Positions 46,727 to 57,610 of a stretch of DNA of 64,000 nt are shown here, in pieces. The notes below the pieces were generated by a model. The model saw nothing but the letters and a program-made list of their open reading frames with translations, did not search any database and was not told where the DNA came from. This DNA is from Mansonella perstans (Eukaryota > Nematoda > Chromadorea > Rhabditida > Onchocercidae), in contig JBAMDO010000052.1 of the NCBI GenBank assembly GCA_037074765.1, positions 124,001 through 188,000 of the forward strand, given 5' to 3'. Made by a program: the position numbers and the translations under genes. Each line of letters opens with the position of its first letter. Within the stretch, counting starts at the first letter, position 1.

Positions 46727-48365
46727 CTTAAAAACTAGTATGAATAATATTTTGTGTTTGGAGCAGAAAGAAGAAAATCTTTTATTAATTACGGTCCAAA
46801 TAGAAATGAAAATTCGCCGTTACTCAGTACTATAGCAACTTTTTAAACAAAAACAACATACTTTTGGATCAAACAAATTATTGCTCCGAAAATATGCCCA
46901 CATTGCTTTGATTACATCACAACGTCGCATGTATCGCTTACCGCAGACTGAAGCAAGGTCATCTGTCAGTGCGCAGTAAACATTATACGGACCCTGAGAA
47001 TAATATTAGTAATTAGAATAGTATTAGTAATCTAAAAAGAATTTCAGAATCATAAAAAATCTGAAATATGTAGGAAAAAATTTTCATGACATGAGAAAAA
47101 TATGAACGCAAAAAGATCTTTGTGTATGAAACAACAGAAAAAATGGAAATCATTAACTCCACAACTTCATTTTAAGCATTTCCACACATATAACGTTTGT
47201 TCATTCAGCTTAAGTTTATATATTTACAAGTTTAGTCATTCTGTGTTAATATATATCGAGATGAGACAAATATTGTTCTTTGCGAAGATATTAACGGTTA
47301 AAAAATCACGCCAATCAGTTCTCGTCTTAAAATATTGTTGGCTTTATCGCATAAGAATATCTCATACTACAGTTTGGATCGTTCAGAATCCAATAAAAAA
47401 GCGGAAAGATATTCTGATCATATTTTACAAAGGATTTATGATCATAAATGATACGAAAATTAAACTTCAAACCTTCTTTTTGCGAGGCTTTGACCCACTT
47501 TCAGTACTTCCCTTACTCCTTTTTTTGGTAGTTTGTCTTGCTGTTACTGCCGCTCTTCGCCTTTTTTGTCCAACCTCTAGTAATTCTGCATCTGATTCCG
47601 AAGATTTCCGTTTCCTCGTTTCCTAAAGATTTTCATTTGAAAGACATAAATCTAAAGTTTGGTCAGTATACCAACAGATAAATACATAAATTATCAAGTA
47701 ATATGTTTAAACATTGTTACAAAATGAAAAATTTTTCCACCTAGAAATTGCCACGAACAAAACTGAACAATTAAAAAATGAAAACAAATCAGCAAACCTT
47801 AACTTTTTTTCTTGGTGCACGATCTGTAAAAACAATTCCATCATCCGATTCTGAATCCGATTTATTGTTTGCCTCTGGTTTTACGTTCGCAGCAACAAAC
47901 GTTGTTTTAATTATCTTCAATAATTATCAATGAAACAAAAAACAATTAGTGTACACTGAAAGAATTCAAGATATCACACCCAAACATACAACTTCATTGT
48001 GATAATATTGCAAAGCCATACATCCATAGTAATTTCATCGATAGCTGCTTTATAGTCTGTAAAATCCACAGCGAAAGTTTCTCTCAATTTTTCTCGAATT
48101 ATTCGACTTGTCAGTTTATCCATTCCTGCAAAATTCAAAGAGACGTCTGAACTTAAAAAAGGAAGCAATCTACTTTATTTCACGTCCATAAGAATCATTC
48201 AACAACTGGTTTTGAATTTAATCTAGTCTTTACCTATTTAAAAAAACTTAAAATTATAAACGAAAATTAAAGTAACATACCAAACTGTAGTATTTGCTTC
48301 GCAACTTCGTCCCGTATAAGTCCTTCTTCTACCGGCAATGCTGTGCTTCCCTTAATATCCACCAT
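46415..48365 (-). CDS. DEK_C plus SWIB domain protein (whole gene)
   Basis: This is a nuclear protein with the arrangement of yeast Uaf30/Tri1 and fission-yeast Spp27, proteins tied to rDNA transcription and chromatin. Six exons: 48281-48365, 47980-48125, 47798-47914, 47473-47622, 46862-46993 and 46415-46726, 313 residues. Residues 14-70 form a DEK_C helical domain (KLTSRIIREKLRETFAVDF... AIDEI). Residues 78-166 are a charged linker rich in Lys/Arg with SDSESDD and SSESDAE patches, likely CK2 sites and nuclear-localisation signals. Residues 167-243 form the SWIB fold (KRYMRRCDVIKAMWAYF, NNLFDPKDKRYVLPDEPL, GLMKDLAAHII). An acidic tail of about 70 residues follows. The exact family subgroup is unknown to me; the domain calls are firm. 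Confidence 0.93.
46862..46993 (-). CDS. SWIB/DEK_C gene exon 5: first half of SWIB
   Basis: Acceptor TTCTCAG, donor AAA|GTATGT, 44 codons in phase 0. It encodes GPYNVYCALTDDLASVCG, KRYMRRCDVIKAMWAYF and RSNNLFDPK, the N-terminal helices of SWIB including the conserved NNLxDPK turn. Confidence 0.94.
47473..47622 (-). CDS. SWIB/DEK_C gene exon 4: basic linker
   Basis: Acceptor ATCTTTAG, donor AAG|GTTTGA, 50 codons in phase 0. It encodes ETRKRKSSESDAELLEVG, then QKRRRAAVTARQTTKKRS and a Lys-rich end. Probable nuclear-localisation and DNA-contact segment; disordered. Confidence 0.88.
47798..47914 (-). CDS. SWIB/DEK_C gene exon 3: acidic/basic linker
   Basis: It encodes 39 codons (IIKTTFVAANVKPEANN, KSDSESDDGIVFTD, RAPRKKVK) ending at AAG|GTTTGC, phase 0. 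The acceptor (TTGAAG at 47915-47918) is weak but is the only one that keeps the frame open. Confidence 0.8.
47980..48125 (-). CDS. SWIB/DEK_C gene exon 2: DEK_C domain
   Basis: Acceptor TTTTGCAG|GA. It completes a Gly codon and encodes MDKLTSRIIREKLRETF, AVDFTDYKAAIDEITMD. Two phase-0 donors are possible: TGG|GTGTGA (exon to 47980) or GAT|GTATGG (exon to 48022), differing by 14 codons. With the first, the following intron would be only about 65 bases. Confidence 0.88.
48281..48365 (-). CDS. SWIB/DEK_C gene exon 1
   Basis: ATG 48365-48363 is followed by 28 codons (MVDIKGSTALPVEEGL, IRDEVAKQILQF) and one base at donor TTTG|GTATGT. The encoded helix leads into DEK_C. This start is chosen because it is the first ATG downstream of a clear acceptor at 48405-48406. 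Confidence 0.88.
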
Positions 48366-48403
48366 TATTGCAAATGCTAGTAAATGTATTACCGAAAGTG
48401 ATG

Positions 48404-48416
48404 TCTAAAAATAAAT
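48404..48416 (-). promoter_or_regulatory. Candidate spliced-leader acceptor of the SWIB/DEK_C gene
   Basis: On the minus strand a T-rich run ends in TTTTTAG (AG at 48406-48405), 40 bases before the ATG, with no obvious upstream coding exon. In nematodes this is the usual arrangement for trans-splicing of SL1; an ordinary 5' UTR intron is the alternative. Confidence 0.45.
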
Positions 48417-49254
48417 TTTAATTAATTTTTAGAAGCAAACATATCTGACTTCTAAACAATCCGTTAACATATTTAAATCGTCAGACTTTCCAAAAACATG
48501 GTAACAAAGATCAACCGAACTAAATCATGGAAATACAAAAAAGTGTTCAACAGTATAATATCACTCTAGCCTTCAAGTTGATGACAATTTCATCTTCTAA
48601 TGTTATTTGATATTTGCATATTAATATTAAGCATTTAGCTAAATTCACTGTGACTGAAAGAACAATATAATTTAATAGTACATATATCTTCCTCATTACT
48701 TCATAAATTTTACGAGGAACTACTTATACATTTCGGAAGTTTCTCAGACATTTTTTTTCAATTCATAATTTCAACTCATAATTTCCGCTACTTCATAAAA
48801 AAAAAACTCCGAACTTTTATATATGGTTTTTATCAAAATTCAGCATAAATCTCTCATCATAGTTCAGTGCAGAATGCTCAAAATACTTTTTACTTATTTT
48901 AATGCAAGCATTCCTGAACATAACAATCTATAAGTGATTTTACGAGTGATTTTACGCAGATGATAGTGTAGCTGAACGTGATCTATAAATGAATACGTTA
49001 TGTGAAATAAGCAAGAGATCCCTAAACGTCTATACATATCTATTACAGATTACGTTAGTTATCATTAACACTAGTAACCCTTAGTTATCACTGTAACCCT
49101 TCCGTCTTTCCCTCACTTTATCTATCCGGAAAATGGCAACACCAAGAAACCGGCAACCATTCTGGAATTCTTTTCCGCTTTAGTAGCTTGATTTATCTCA
49201 ATTATTTTTGAATGGCCGTTCGGTATTTGATGGACGGACGAGTTGTTTAATATA

Positions 49255-49285
49255 AAATTGAGTTCATGCAGCATAAACTCAATTT
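49255..49285. repeat. Perfect 10-bp stem hairpin in the divergent interval
   Basis: AAATTGAGTT (49255-49264) and AACTCAATTT (49276-49285) are exact reverse complements around an 11-base loop. The block TGTTTAATATAAAA occurs on both sides (from 49244 and 49289), so it may have arisen from a local duplication. Confidence 0.6.
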
Positions 49286-49503
49286 TTTTGTTTAATATAA
49301 AAAAAATTGGATGAAATTGAAGAAGTAAGTGTTATTTTCTTGGCTTAGAAGAAAAAATCTGAACAATTACAGATTTTTAGACATTTCCGTTACTTTAATA
49401 TACAAATTTGATGTTAAATAAGATTTTTCTATGATTAAAATAACAAATGAATCAGAAAGTTTTATAAAATTGGAAAGTTTTATAAATTTTATAGAAAATT
49501 TTA

Positions 49504-49527
49504 TTTTTATTTTACAGGCAAGAAATA
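49504..49527 (+). promoter_or_regulatory. Candidate SL trans-splice acceptor and 5' leader of eIF2B alpha
   Basis: TTTTTATTTTACAG ends at 49517, leaving a 10-base leader (GCAAGAAATA) before ATG 49528. A strong nematode acceptor this close to an initiator ATG, with no exon upstream, is the classic SL1 pattern. Trans-splicing is inferred, not shown. Confidence 0.6.
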
Positions 49528-49642
49528 ATGGAATTGAACATTGCTAAGCATTTTCAACAATTATTAGATGGTAAAGGAAATTCAAAATCGACAAGTCAAG
49601 CAGCTATTGAAACATTAATGCATTGCATCGAAGTCTCCAAAG
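49528..49642 (+). CDS. eif-2Balpha: eIF2B alpha exon 1
   Basis: Encodes [14 protein letters not shown] through LMHCIEVSK plus one base at AAAG|GTTTTC. This is the first helices of the N-terminal domain. Confidence 0.95.
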
Positions 49643-51798
49643 GTTTTCAATTTTTCCATTCATTTTATTTTAATTTTAGTTCATTCTCCTTTTTCGTTCT
49701 TGAATCACAAATTTTGATATAAATTTTAGCAAAAACAGTAAACGAACTGACAGATGAGCTGAAAAATGCAGTGGTGGCCATGTCAATGACCGACTATAGT
49801 ATAGCATCTATTCGAAGTGCTAGCGAATTATTTTTAAGGTCTGATTTAGTCATTTTAATCGGTTCTCTTTACTGAACTTTTTCTTGACTGCTTAACGATG
49901 ATTGCATGATGAATAAAATATGCAATATGTGATGGAGAATGCGTTTAAAAGTGTTATTATTTTTAAATGGAGTAAATCAAGTGTGAAATTATACATCATT
50001 ACTAAACTAATATAGTCATTTTTAGGTTTATATCACTTGCTACACCTGAAGAAAATGTGCAGGAATTTAGTATTTTAATGCATAAATACAAGGAGCGTGC
50101 AAAAATTTTTATTGAACGAGTCGAATTGAGCAAAACACTGATAGCACGTTGTGCAAAACCCTTTATTCGAAACAGTATGGTAGCTTTCTTATCAACTTGC
50201 ATATTATTTATCTGCCATGTGTTGCTTAAATATGTTTTTGATTTTAGTTTAGTGCCACCTTGAAAAAATAGATTCTCTATAAAATTCATCGATTAGGTTA
50301 AACGAGCTAAAAAATGTTTAGAATCTTACTAACTGCGGTGTAAACTTTGAATAGAATGGAGATTTAGAAATTGTTGGAGCAATTAATCTATCCAAGATTC
50401 CTTGAATTGGAAATAATTACTATTCCAGATAGCCATTTAGTTTTTCTCTTTCTAAGTTTCATGTTTTGTAAACGAGAAAATAATTGAAAGTTTGAAATTT
50501 TCAGCGTATCCTTACCCATTCATTCAGTAAGGTCGTACTTGAAGTGTTATTACATGTTGGGAAAGACGGTGTTGATGCGCATGTTTTTGTTACGGAATCT
50601 TGTCCAGATAAATCAGGTAGATTTGCTTTTTAATGAGTAGTTCTTTCCAGAATTTACAGTTTATGCATTATGGGCATTGCACAAGGTCTTTCACTAACAT
50701 TATAATTCTGAAATTGTGAGGTGCAAAGTTCTGCTGAACTCTCAGGTAATCTTCAGGTAATATTATGATCAAAGCCTTAGAAGATGCTGGAATTCAGTGC
50801 ACATTAATATTGGACGCTGCAGTGGGGTATGTTTCAATTCATGTTTGAGTTAAACACACTTAGCGAAAATATTTGGATATTCTCTTTTATCGGATGCAAC
50901 TGTATGTTTTAGAAAGAAATTTTAAGGGTCTCAATGCATTTTAAGGTATTTTAATTTTTCGCGTTCGCGCTAATACAATAATGTACACGATAAATTCGTC
51001 GTTCGCGGTTTTAGATTAAGCTTTATTACTTGTAGACATCACTGCGATTACAATGCAGTGATATATTTTCTTGGTTCTTCAGAAAATTTTCATGAAAATT
51101 GAGAAAATTGGTGCATATTCAATTCATAAACAGACCTAAATTTTTTTTTCCAAAATTGATTTTTATTTCATTTAGAATTGCAAAGTGTTGTAGGTATATA
51201 ATGGAGACAATTGATTTGGTAATAGTTGGTGCAGAAGGTGTTATGGAAACCGGTGGTGTAATAAACAAAATTGGTACACATCCGTTGGCTGTATGTGCGA
51301 AAGCAATGCATAAACCATTTTTTGTTATGGCCGAAAGTATCAAATTTGTTAAGGAATATCCGTTAAGCCAAAATGATATACCAATTGAATTCAAGGTTTG
51401 ACTCGTTTCTCTTCTAGGAAATTTCACTGAGAGAAATTTTTCTTTTTTCATTAATTATGTTATTATAACGCTGATAATATGCCTTCTTCTCTGAAGGAAG
51501 GCTATCAGCTTTCAGATACTGATCTTTGCTTGGTTTTTTCGAACTTTTGTTCGGCGCAAAATCGGAATAATATTATCGATTCTTCATCACTTTTGTGGAA
51601 CTAAATCAAAATTCATGTAATTGTAATTTTTAGTACTCGGCGTCAACTCTGAAAAAGCATGAGCTTGATGGCGATTTTTCAAATGAGCATCCGCTTGTCG
51701 ATTATACTCCACCACAATATATCAATTTGCTTTTCACCGATCTTGGTATTTTAACACCTGCAGCTGTTGGTGATGAACTTATAAAACTGTATATATGA
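49528..51798 (+). CDS. eif-2Balpha: Translation initiation factor eIF2B, subunit alpha (whole gene)
   Basis: This encodes the regulatory alpha subunit of the cytoplasmic decameric eIF2B complex, the exchange factor that reloads eIF2 with GTP; alpha dimerises the two halves and senses phosphorylated eIF2. Seven exons: 49528-49642, 49730-49838, 50026-50179, 50505-50616, 50757-50826, 51194-51395 and 51634-51798, 308 residues, close to the human length of about 305. Residues 1-125 form the N-terminal helical domain. The rest is the Rossmann-like fold shared with methylthioribose-1-phosphate isomerase, with family motifs [79 protein letters not shown]. No disruption is seen. The assignment is secure. 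Confidence 0.97.
49730..49838 (+). CDS. eif-2Balpha: eIF2B alpha exon 2
   Basis: Acceptor ATTTTAG. It encodes [17 protein letters not shown] and [16 protein letters not shown], then two bases of Arg at AAG|GTCTGA. Confidence 0.95.
50026..50179 (+). CDS. eif-2Balpha: eIF2B alpha exon 3
   Basis: Acceptor TTTTTAG. It encodes [19 protein letters not shown] through [10 protein letters not shown]. The donor ATG|GTAGCT is preferred over the nearby ACA|GTATGG because it keeps phase 0 and the family spacing FIRNSMRILTH. Confidence 0.92.
50505..50616 (+). CDS. eif-2Balpha: eIF2B alpha exon 4
   Basis: Acceptor AATTTTCAG. It encodes [19 protein letters not shown] and [14 protein letters not shown], the first strand-helix units of the Rossmann-like domain. 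Confidence 0.95.
50757..50826 (+). CDS. eif-2Balpha: eIF2B alpha exon 5
   Basis: Encodes [18 protein letters not shown], then DAAV plus two bases of Gly at donor GGG|GTATGT. A second CAG acceptor lies 11 bases upstream (ending 50745); using it would shift the frame. Confidence 0.93.
51194..51395 (+). CDS. eif-2Balpha: eIF2B alpha exon 6
   Basis: Acceptor TTGTAG. It encodes [52 protein letters not shown] and NDIPIEFK. It contains the most conserved ligand-pocket and dimer-interface region of the family. Donor AAG|GTTTGA. Confidence 0.97.
51634..51798 (+). CDS. eif-2Balpha: eIF2B alpha exon 7 and stop
   Basis: Acceptor TTTTTAG. It encodes [38 protein letters not shown] and the C-terminus DELIKLYI, then TGA. 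AATAAA appears at 52191, about 390 bases after the stop; no nearer canonical signal is seen. Confidence 0.96.
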   Translation, partial: YSASTLKKHELDGDFSNEHPLVDYTPPQYINLLFTDLGILTPAAVGDELIKLYI

Positions 51799-54295
51799 TT
51801 TTTTGTTTCTCAAAGCTAGTCTTTTATACGTGTTAGTTTTGTTGTTGTTATTATTATGTCAACTGTAAGCACTTTCTTTTCATTGTTACGAGAGCATCCT
51901 TAACCCACTTTACCAGTAGTATAGTTTTGTGAATTGGAAGTTTTTTACTAGTTTTGCATTTCATGATTCCGAAGCATTTCATTCTCAGTCAATTTAGCAT
52001 ACCAAGTTCAGTGCTGACGTATTTCATATTGATGGTAAGGAATTTTGAGATAATCACTAACGTTTTGTCAATAGATATCATTGCTTGGACCAGTCGGTTT
52101 GGATAAAATGTTGCAATTGTATTACGGTTTTTTTCAATGAAGCAAAAGGGTAATTGATTGCAAAACTGCAAAAGTGCAAAAATAACTGGTAATAAAAATT
52201 GAGCATAAGCAGAGTGATATTTTAACATAAACAGAGTGATGCTAAAGTTTTGTTCAAATATGTAAAAGCGAACATTATTAATTTTGATAATCAAATTTGA
52301 TATCAGTCGGAGTTCGCTTCTAATAACAGTTAAATGCTACGCTTTTCACTCAGTAAACGAGTGGTTGCTTAGAAACATTTATAACATTCTTGTTTTGCTC
52401 TCGAGTATGGTATGTATATTCGTATGTATAGTGGCTTGCTTTTTTTAAGCATGCTTGTGATTTATAAGAACTTACATTGTTTCTGTTAATCAAAACTTAC
52501 ATTTTTGATTAGTAAATGTTGTTATCAGTTAAGGCATATAAAAAGGGATTCTTAGATGATTTATTGGTGATAATTACACTTAATGGTTTAATTAAATCGC
52601 TTGAAAAAAAAAAACGATTATATCTGCGTTTGATTGTTTGTTGGTGAAGGCAGTTTGTTTTTAATATTTCTTAACATTAGAGAAAAGATTAGCATAGTTC
52701 AAACAATGCGAGACTGAATTGTGTTATTAAAATGTTGCGTTATTTCTGGCAAGCAAACTTTTAATTTTATTATCTATATTAATAATTTTAATTTCCTGGA
52801 TTAAAAAATTAAGTAGGAGTTACTTGTTCTTAATGAGTACAAGTATACTAAATGATGGAGGTGACATCTTAGATGGCTGCGACATCTTTGACATTGAGTA
52901 ATGGGATTTTTAAATAGGAAAATGATCAGTTGAATTATCAGTCAATAATGACATGTTTAAAATGGTTAATTTAATTAGATCTATTTTGCTAAATGTATGA
53001 TTTATTCAAAGTGATTAAAATATCTGTTTGATCTTTCCGATTCAGGTTCTGAATCACTGCGACACTCTTCTTTTTCATGTTACAAATAATTAATTTGTGA
53101 TATCATGATCATGATGACAAATTAATGGCTGTTGTTAGCGAAGTAAGTTACTCATTAGTTTCTTCAAACATATAAAAGCATGATAGAATCCACTATGAAT
53201 GAATCCGGATAAGCACGAAACAGCAGTTGAAAGTTTAGTAAAAAATTAAATAAAAAAATCTGGATTAGTTTGGAAGATTTTGCAGGACTATTTAAATTTG
53301 ATCAATCCTATCTCTTGATTATGCCTGCTCATTCTGAGAAGCATTTTCAGAAAAGCATTACTCCGAATAATATCTGTGACAGGTGAAATTTTACAGTACA
53401 TGACCATGGAATTATCTGTCAACACTGCAACATCCTTGATAACAAGCAATGACTGTTGCATTTTTAATTTTTTATTCAATCCAATAATAAGCTTGGATAA
53501 TTGCCGGAATGTAGATCCTAGTAGAAGTAAAATGATTATTGGACAGAATTAGGCAACGCTAATATCCATAGCATGCATCTTATTTCGAGAATATTTCAAA
53601 CACTGCGATTTTGAGATCTTTGTAGAATTTTAACCATTAAATGCACCAAGGTAGGATACATTTCACTTGTTGTTAATCATTTATCAATGATGAGCTACGA
53701 ATGATTCTATTAGGCTTCATATATTGGAACTGCTGTGCCTCAAATCCAGACAGAATTAATCCCTTTTTGATCATTATAGATTTGCCACGTAAACATTGCA
53801 AAATCCTAACATATACTCAAAGCAATGTGCTAGATAGTGATTGTCACAGAATGCGAGTATCTGAAGTGTTAAGCAACAGATATTACAATACCGATAAACG
53901 AACACATTTCTCCTACAATACTGACTGGTATTTTGTGCCCATTCATTTCATTACCCATGCATTCTCTATTATCTTGATGATAAAAAATGAAAAAAAAATT
54001 TACAAAATCAATTTGTACTACAAATTGCTGATGTATCAAATTGCGGTGGAATTTAACTTTTGAAATTTTCACCAAAACTTACTAATATAAACATTGTTAA
54101 TAACGGCAAAAAACTTGTCCAAACTGATGGTTATTTATAAATGAGCCTAAGCCATACTCGATGAATGTGACACTATATTGTGACACATAATTCATACATG
54201 ATCTCAAAATACTGAGAAGTATTATCGCTTACGAAAACTTTCAATCTATCTGAACTAAAATCTCAAAAATCATTAGCTTTATCTCTATGCATTAT

Positions 54296-54303
<8 letters not shown>

Positions 54304-54328
<25 letters not shown>
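54304..54328. repeat. Poly(A) tract, 25 bases
   Basis: Uninterrupted A run; no adjacent retrogene seen. Confidence 0.9.
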
Positions 54329-54796
54329 CGAAAAGACAGTTTGTCTTAGTATATGTAAAAGTAAGAGTGGGACACTTAAATCATCACTTTTTTCAACGAA
54401 ATTTCATTTTGAATACTTTCAATATCATCATAATTTGCTTATTCTATTAATATTTCATTTTTGTGTGTTATGAAATTTTTTTCTATTTAACTCTTAGACA
54501 GAATACAACTGAAATACTTTTTCTATCCATTGTTGGACTATTAAAAATGATGGAATAAAATGAAATTTATTGCTCAATTTACTTGCAAATTTTGATTTAT
54601 GAAATATAATGATAAAATGCCCATGTAACAGGATGAAATATATCCATATGAAAAAATTTTGATCTTTTAACAGTTTCATTCAATCACTAAGAAAGCAAGT
54701 GATTAAATACAATGAAATGAATTTATTTTGACAATGATCTACTATTTTTTTTTTCGAAAAAAATCTTAGATAAGTAAATAAGGTAGAAAGGATTTC

Positions 54797-54825
<29 letters not shown>
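54797..54825. repeat. Poly(A) tract, 29 bases
   Basis: A second long A run about 490 bases after the first; the flanks are dissimilar, so this is not an obvious duplication. Confidence 0.9.
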
Positions 54826-54827
<2 letters not shown>

Positions 54828-56126
54828 AACTAGTAATGGTAGCTGAAAGAAGTTATCAAACAAGTTTATTAAAACGAAATCCCACTTTTTTAAAATGTTC
54901 AACTAAAGCTATTTTCGAACGGGAAATTGCTTGGCATTTGGCTTAGGTTTGGCCTATACCAAGCATTTTTGTAGTTCAACTTGTTCGAAATTCATTTGCA
55001 CAAACCTTTGAATATTTTCAGTTCATAACATTCAAGAAGTTGCCAAATTTCATTGCAGACTTGTTCATTCTGCTTTTTTAAATAATTTAAACTTTTTCGA
55101 AAAAAGTTTCAATTATAATGAAATATTTTATAGTCAAGGAAGAAATTTTATTGTTCCCAATCAAATTTCCGAAGAATTTTTGAAACATTTTGTTATTATA
55201 TGCATTAATTTCTATTATTGCACATAAAAGGATGTATCGTGTCTAAAAGTTAATAAGTAAATTCTGTTGAAATTTTGAAATTAATACAATGATTTTGAAA
55301 AAATTCTCTCTTTACCAGATACTACTTTCAAAAATTCAGGAACAATTTTTGAACAACAAAGTTGTACGCACAAATAATTTTGGCTGAATAAAAAATCTTT
55401 CAAATTTCAGACCATACGCTTATTTGTTGAAACTTTTTCAGTTAATGATATCAAAAAAAAATGTCGCATTATCTACTTCCTGTAATTTAACAACTTCATC
55501 AAGAAATATCATTACCCCGTTTCTAGCATATCAACTGTCAATTTCATTTTATTACAAATATTATAGTCATTAACGCTTCTTCGGTTGAACATTCTTTGAG
55601 GTTCAGTAATACAAAAAGAAGTTTTGAATTATCTCCAAATCTTTCCTTGCCCTTCGCGGATAATCTGAATATCGGAATGAAATGTGAATTAATTGCAGAT
55701 CTTTATATAATTGGCAAAATTAGCTTCACGGAATCTGACAGTTAATTCAAACTTAAACAAAATGAACTAATAAAATCAATTAAGTGATGCAAAAAAATAA
55801 TTCACCTCTGAATTTGATCTGAAAAATGACATTACCATGAAATGTAATGGCAAGGCGGAATTCTTTTTAATGACACTTCGCTGATTGTTTTTTTTTTCTT
55901 TTTTAATGAATTTTCCGCCGTTTTTAGTTTCCTGTTTGCAATTGAATTTATGATTCTGTGCAACATTGACGGAAATGGCAGAATAAGATGATGTGATCAC
56001 GGGAATGTCTCCAAATATTATGACTGAGTAATTGCATAATGTCTTTTTCACTTTTGTCACATTGTCACCATCATAATTAGCACTTAGCACATACAAGAAT
56101 GAAGCAACTGCTCTAGGCATCTTTAT

Positions 56127-56187
56127 CTTAAACGAAATTCGTTTAAGGCACTTTTGTCTTAAGAAAAGTTCATCTTAAACGAAATTT
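56127..56187. repeat. 21-base palindrome plus partial direct repeat
   Basis: CTTAAACGAA-A-TTCGTTTAAG (56127-56147) is a perfect palindrome around one base. Its left half recurs as TCTTAAACGAAATTT at 56173-56187. It lies just upstream of a minus-strand open frame that starts at 56120. Confidence 0.75.
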
Positions 56188-56784
56188 AATGAAATTTTGA
56201 AATTCTTAAAAAGTTTGGGATGGATTGTACACGAACATGCTAAATAACGTTAGCTGCACAACGGTGAAGATTTTTCATCATTCCATTTTTGTGACAAAGT
56301 AATTAAAAGTAATTAAAAATGAAATCATTGCGTACTATGCAATAATTTTTTATCCAATTCTATTGGTAATTTTTAACACATATTTTTAAATTTATTAATT
56401 TGAATAAAATTACTTCTCGTAGTTTAGTAAAAAGGAAGGATAGCAGTAGCCATTTGATCATTTTATGACCATTTTGTGACCGTAGTAGTGACCATTTTGC
56501 GTCCTAAACGTAAATGAATAAGGTGCGATCACATTATACAACTGATCGTTCACCGAAATTCAACCAAAAGTTTTTTGGGCTAGTTAATAGCTCTTATACG
56601 AGCTTTTTTAAAGTGAGCCAAAACAGAAGCCAGTTATTTCATATTTATCCCATTTTTTAGTGGAATATGGATGCTGACGGTATATTCCGGAATCCGGAAC
56701 GCAAAAAGACAAATATTAAAATATTGCTGGAATGTTTTGTTGAGCGCAACGAAATTAATACAATCGCCTGAGGCTTTCTATCCT

Positions 56785-56885
56785 TTATTATTCGTTATTA
56801 TTTTTATCATTATCACCTCTATTATTATTATTCTTATTATTGTATTGTAATTGTTATTATTATTACTGTTATCATTATTTGTATT
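56785..56885. repeat. Imperfect (ATT)n tract
   Basis: ATT/GTT/ATC-rich low-complexity sequence of about 100 bases, similar in kind to 7014-7085. Confidence 0.8.
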
Positions 56886-57547
56886 GCATTTACACTATTG
56901 TTTTTATTACATCTGCCAGTTATTTACTCTATTAATTATTAACCTCCAAATTGTGACACATCTATTTATTGTATTATCTGAAGCCAGAAGAATCAGTTAA
57001 TTAGAAACAATCAGTTAATTAGTAATGAAACATATGTTTTGTTATTTCATAATTAATAATCCGTCTAAAAAACCATTTCAGTGATGTTGCATTAATTCTT
57101 CCGAAATTCCATTTTCAGTTTATCAATTTATTTTTAGTATTAGCATCTAAATTGACTAGTGAATTAAGCGAAGAAAAATTAAAGAGTACAGTGTGAAAGT
57201 TAATAACTTTCAGCTGATTTCCATGTGTTAAATCATTGTTCTTTACATGAAATTATGATATTTACATTGAAAATATTACTGCCGGTACTAAAAATATTAC
57301 TACCGGAAATGTGCGCTTAAATTCAGTACATGCAATTTAACGATTATAAACTGATTTGTTCATCAAATTGGAATTTCCTTCTTTCACAGCCCAAATTTCA
57401 AGAAACCAACCACATAATGAGGACATATATCTCTGTTAATTGTACACCGCATAAATATTTCACTCCATTAATCATCGAAATTTTATAATCTTCAACAATT
57501 CATCTCCGATTATGCGATACGGCAGGATTATCCGGCATTTCAGGGAA

Positions 57548-57610
57548 ACATACCATTTCCACCCTCAATTTACCTCAATTTATGATACATACCATTTCCA
57601 TCCTCAATTT
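57548..57610. repeat. 24-base direct repeat
   Basis: Bases 57548-57571 recur at 57587-57610 with one mismatch, separated by 15 bases. Confidence 0.85.

Larger units (their letters stand above)
48366..49503. promoter_or_regulatory. Divergent promoter interval between the SWIB/DEK_C gene and eIF2B alpha
   Basis: About 1.1 kb without coding exons separates the two divergent genes. A GC-richer stretch at about 49120-49250 contains AAAATGGCAAC (49130-49140), close to the YY1-type consensus, and GAATGGCCG, and is the likeliest core promoter region. Downstream lies a perfect 10-bp stem hairpin (49255-49285). The promoter role is inferred from position and composition. Confidence 0.4.

Noticed and set aside
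46382..46738. 118-codon + strand frame, hydrophobic, looks like a membrane protein
   Set aside because: It is the antisense of the acidic-tail exon of the SWIB gene; Asp/Glu codons read backwards give Ile/Phe/Leu. The minus strand has splice sites and a known domain.
53701..54063. 120-codon + strand frame
   Set aside because: No homology, no flanking splice or leader signals, another open frame on the opposite strand. About one such length is expected by chance in 64 kb this AT-rich.
54304..54825. Two poly(A) tracts as possible tails of retrocopies
   Set aside because: No coding remnant or target-site duplication was found next to either tract.
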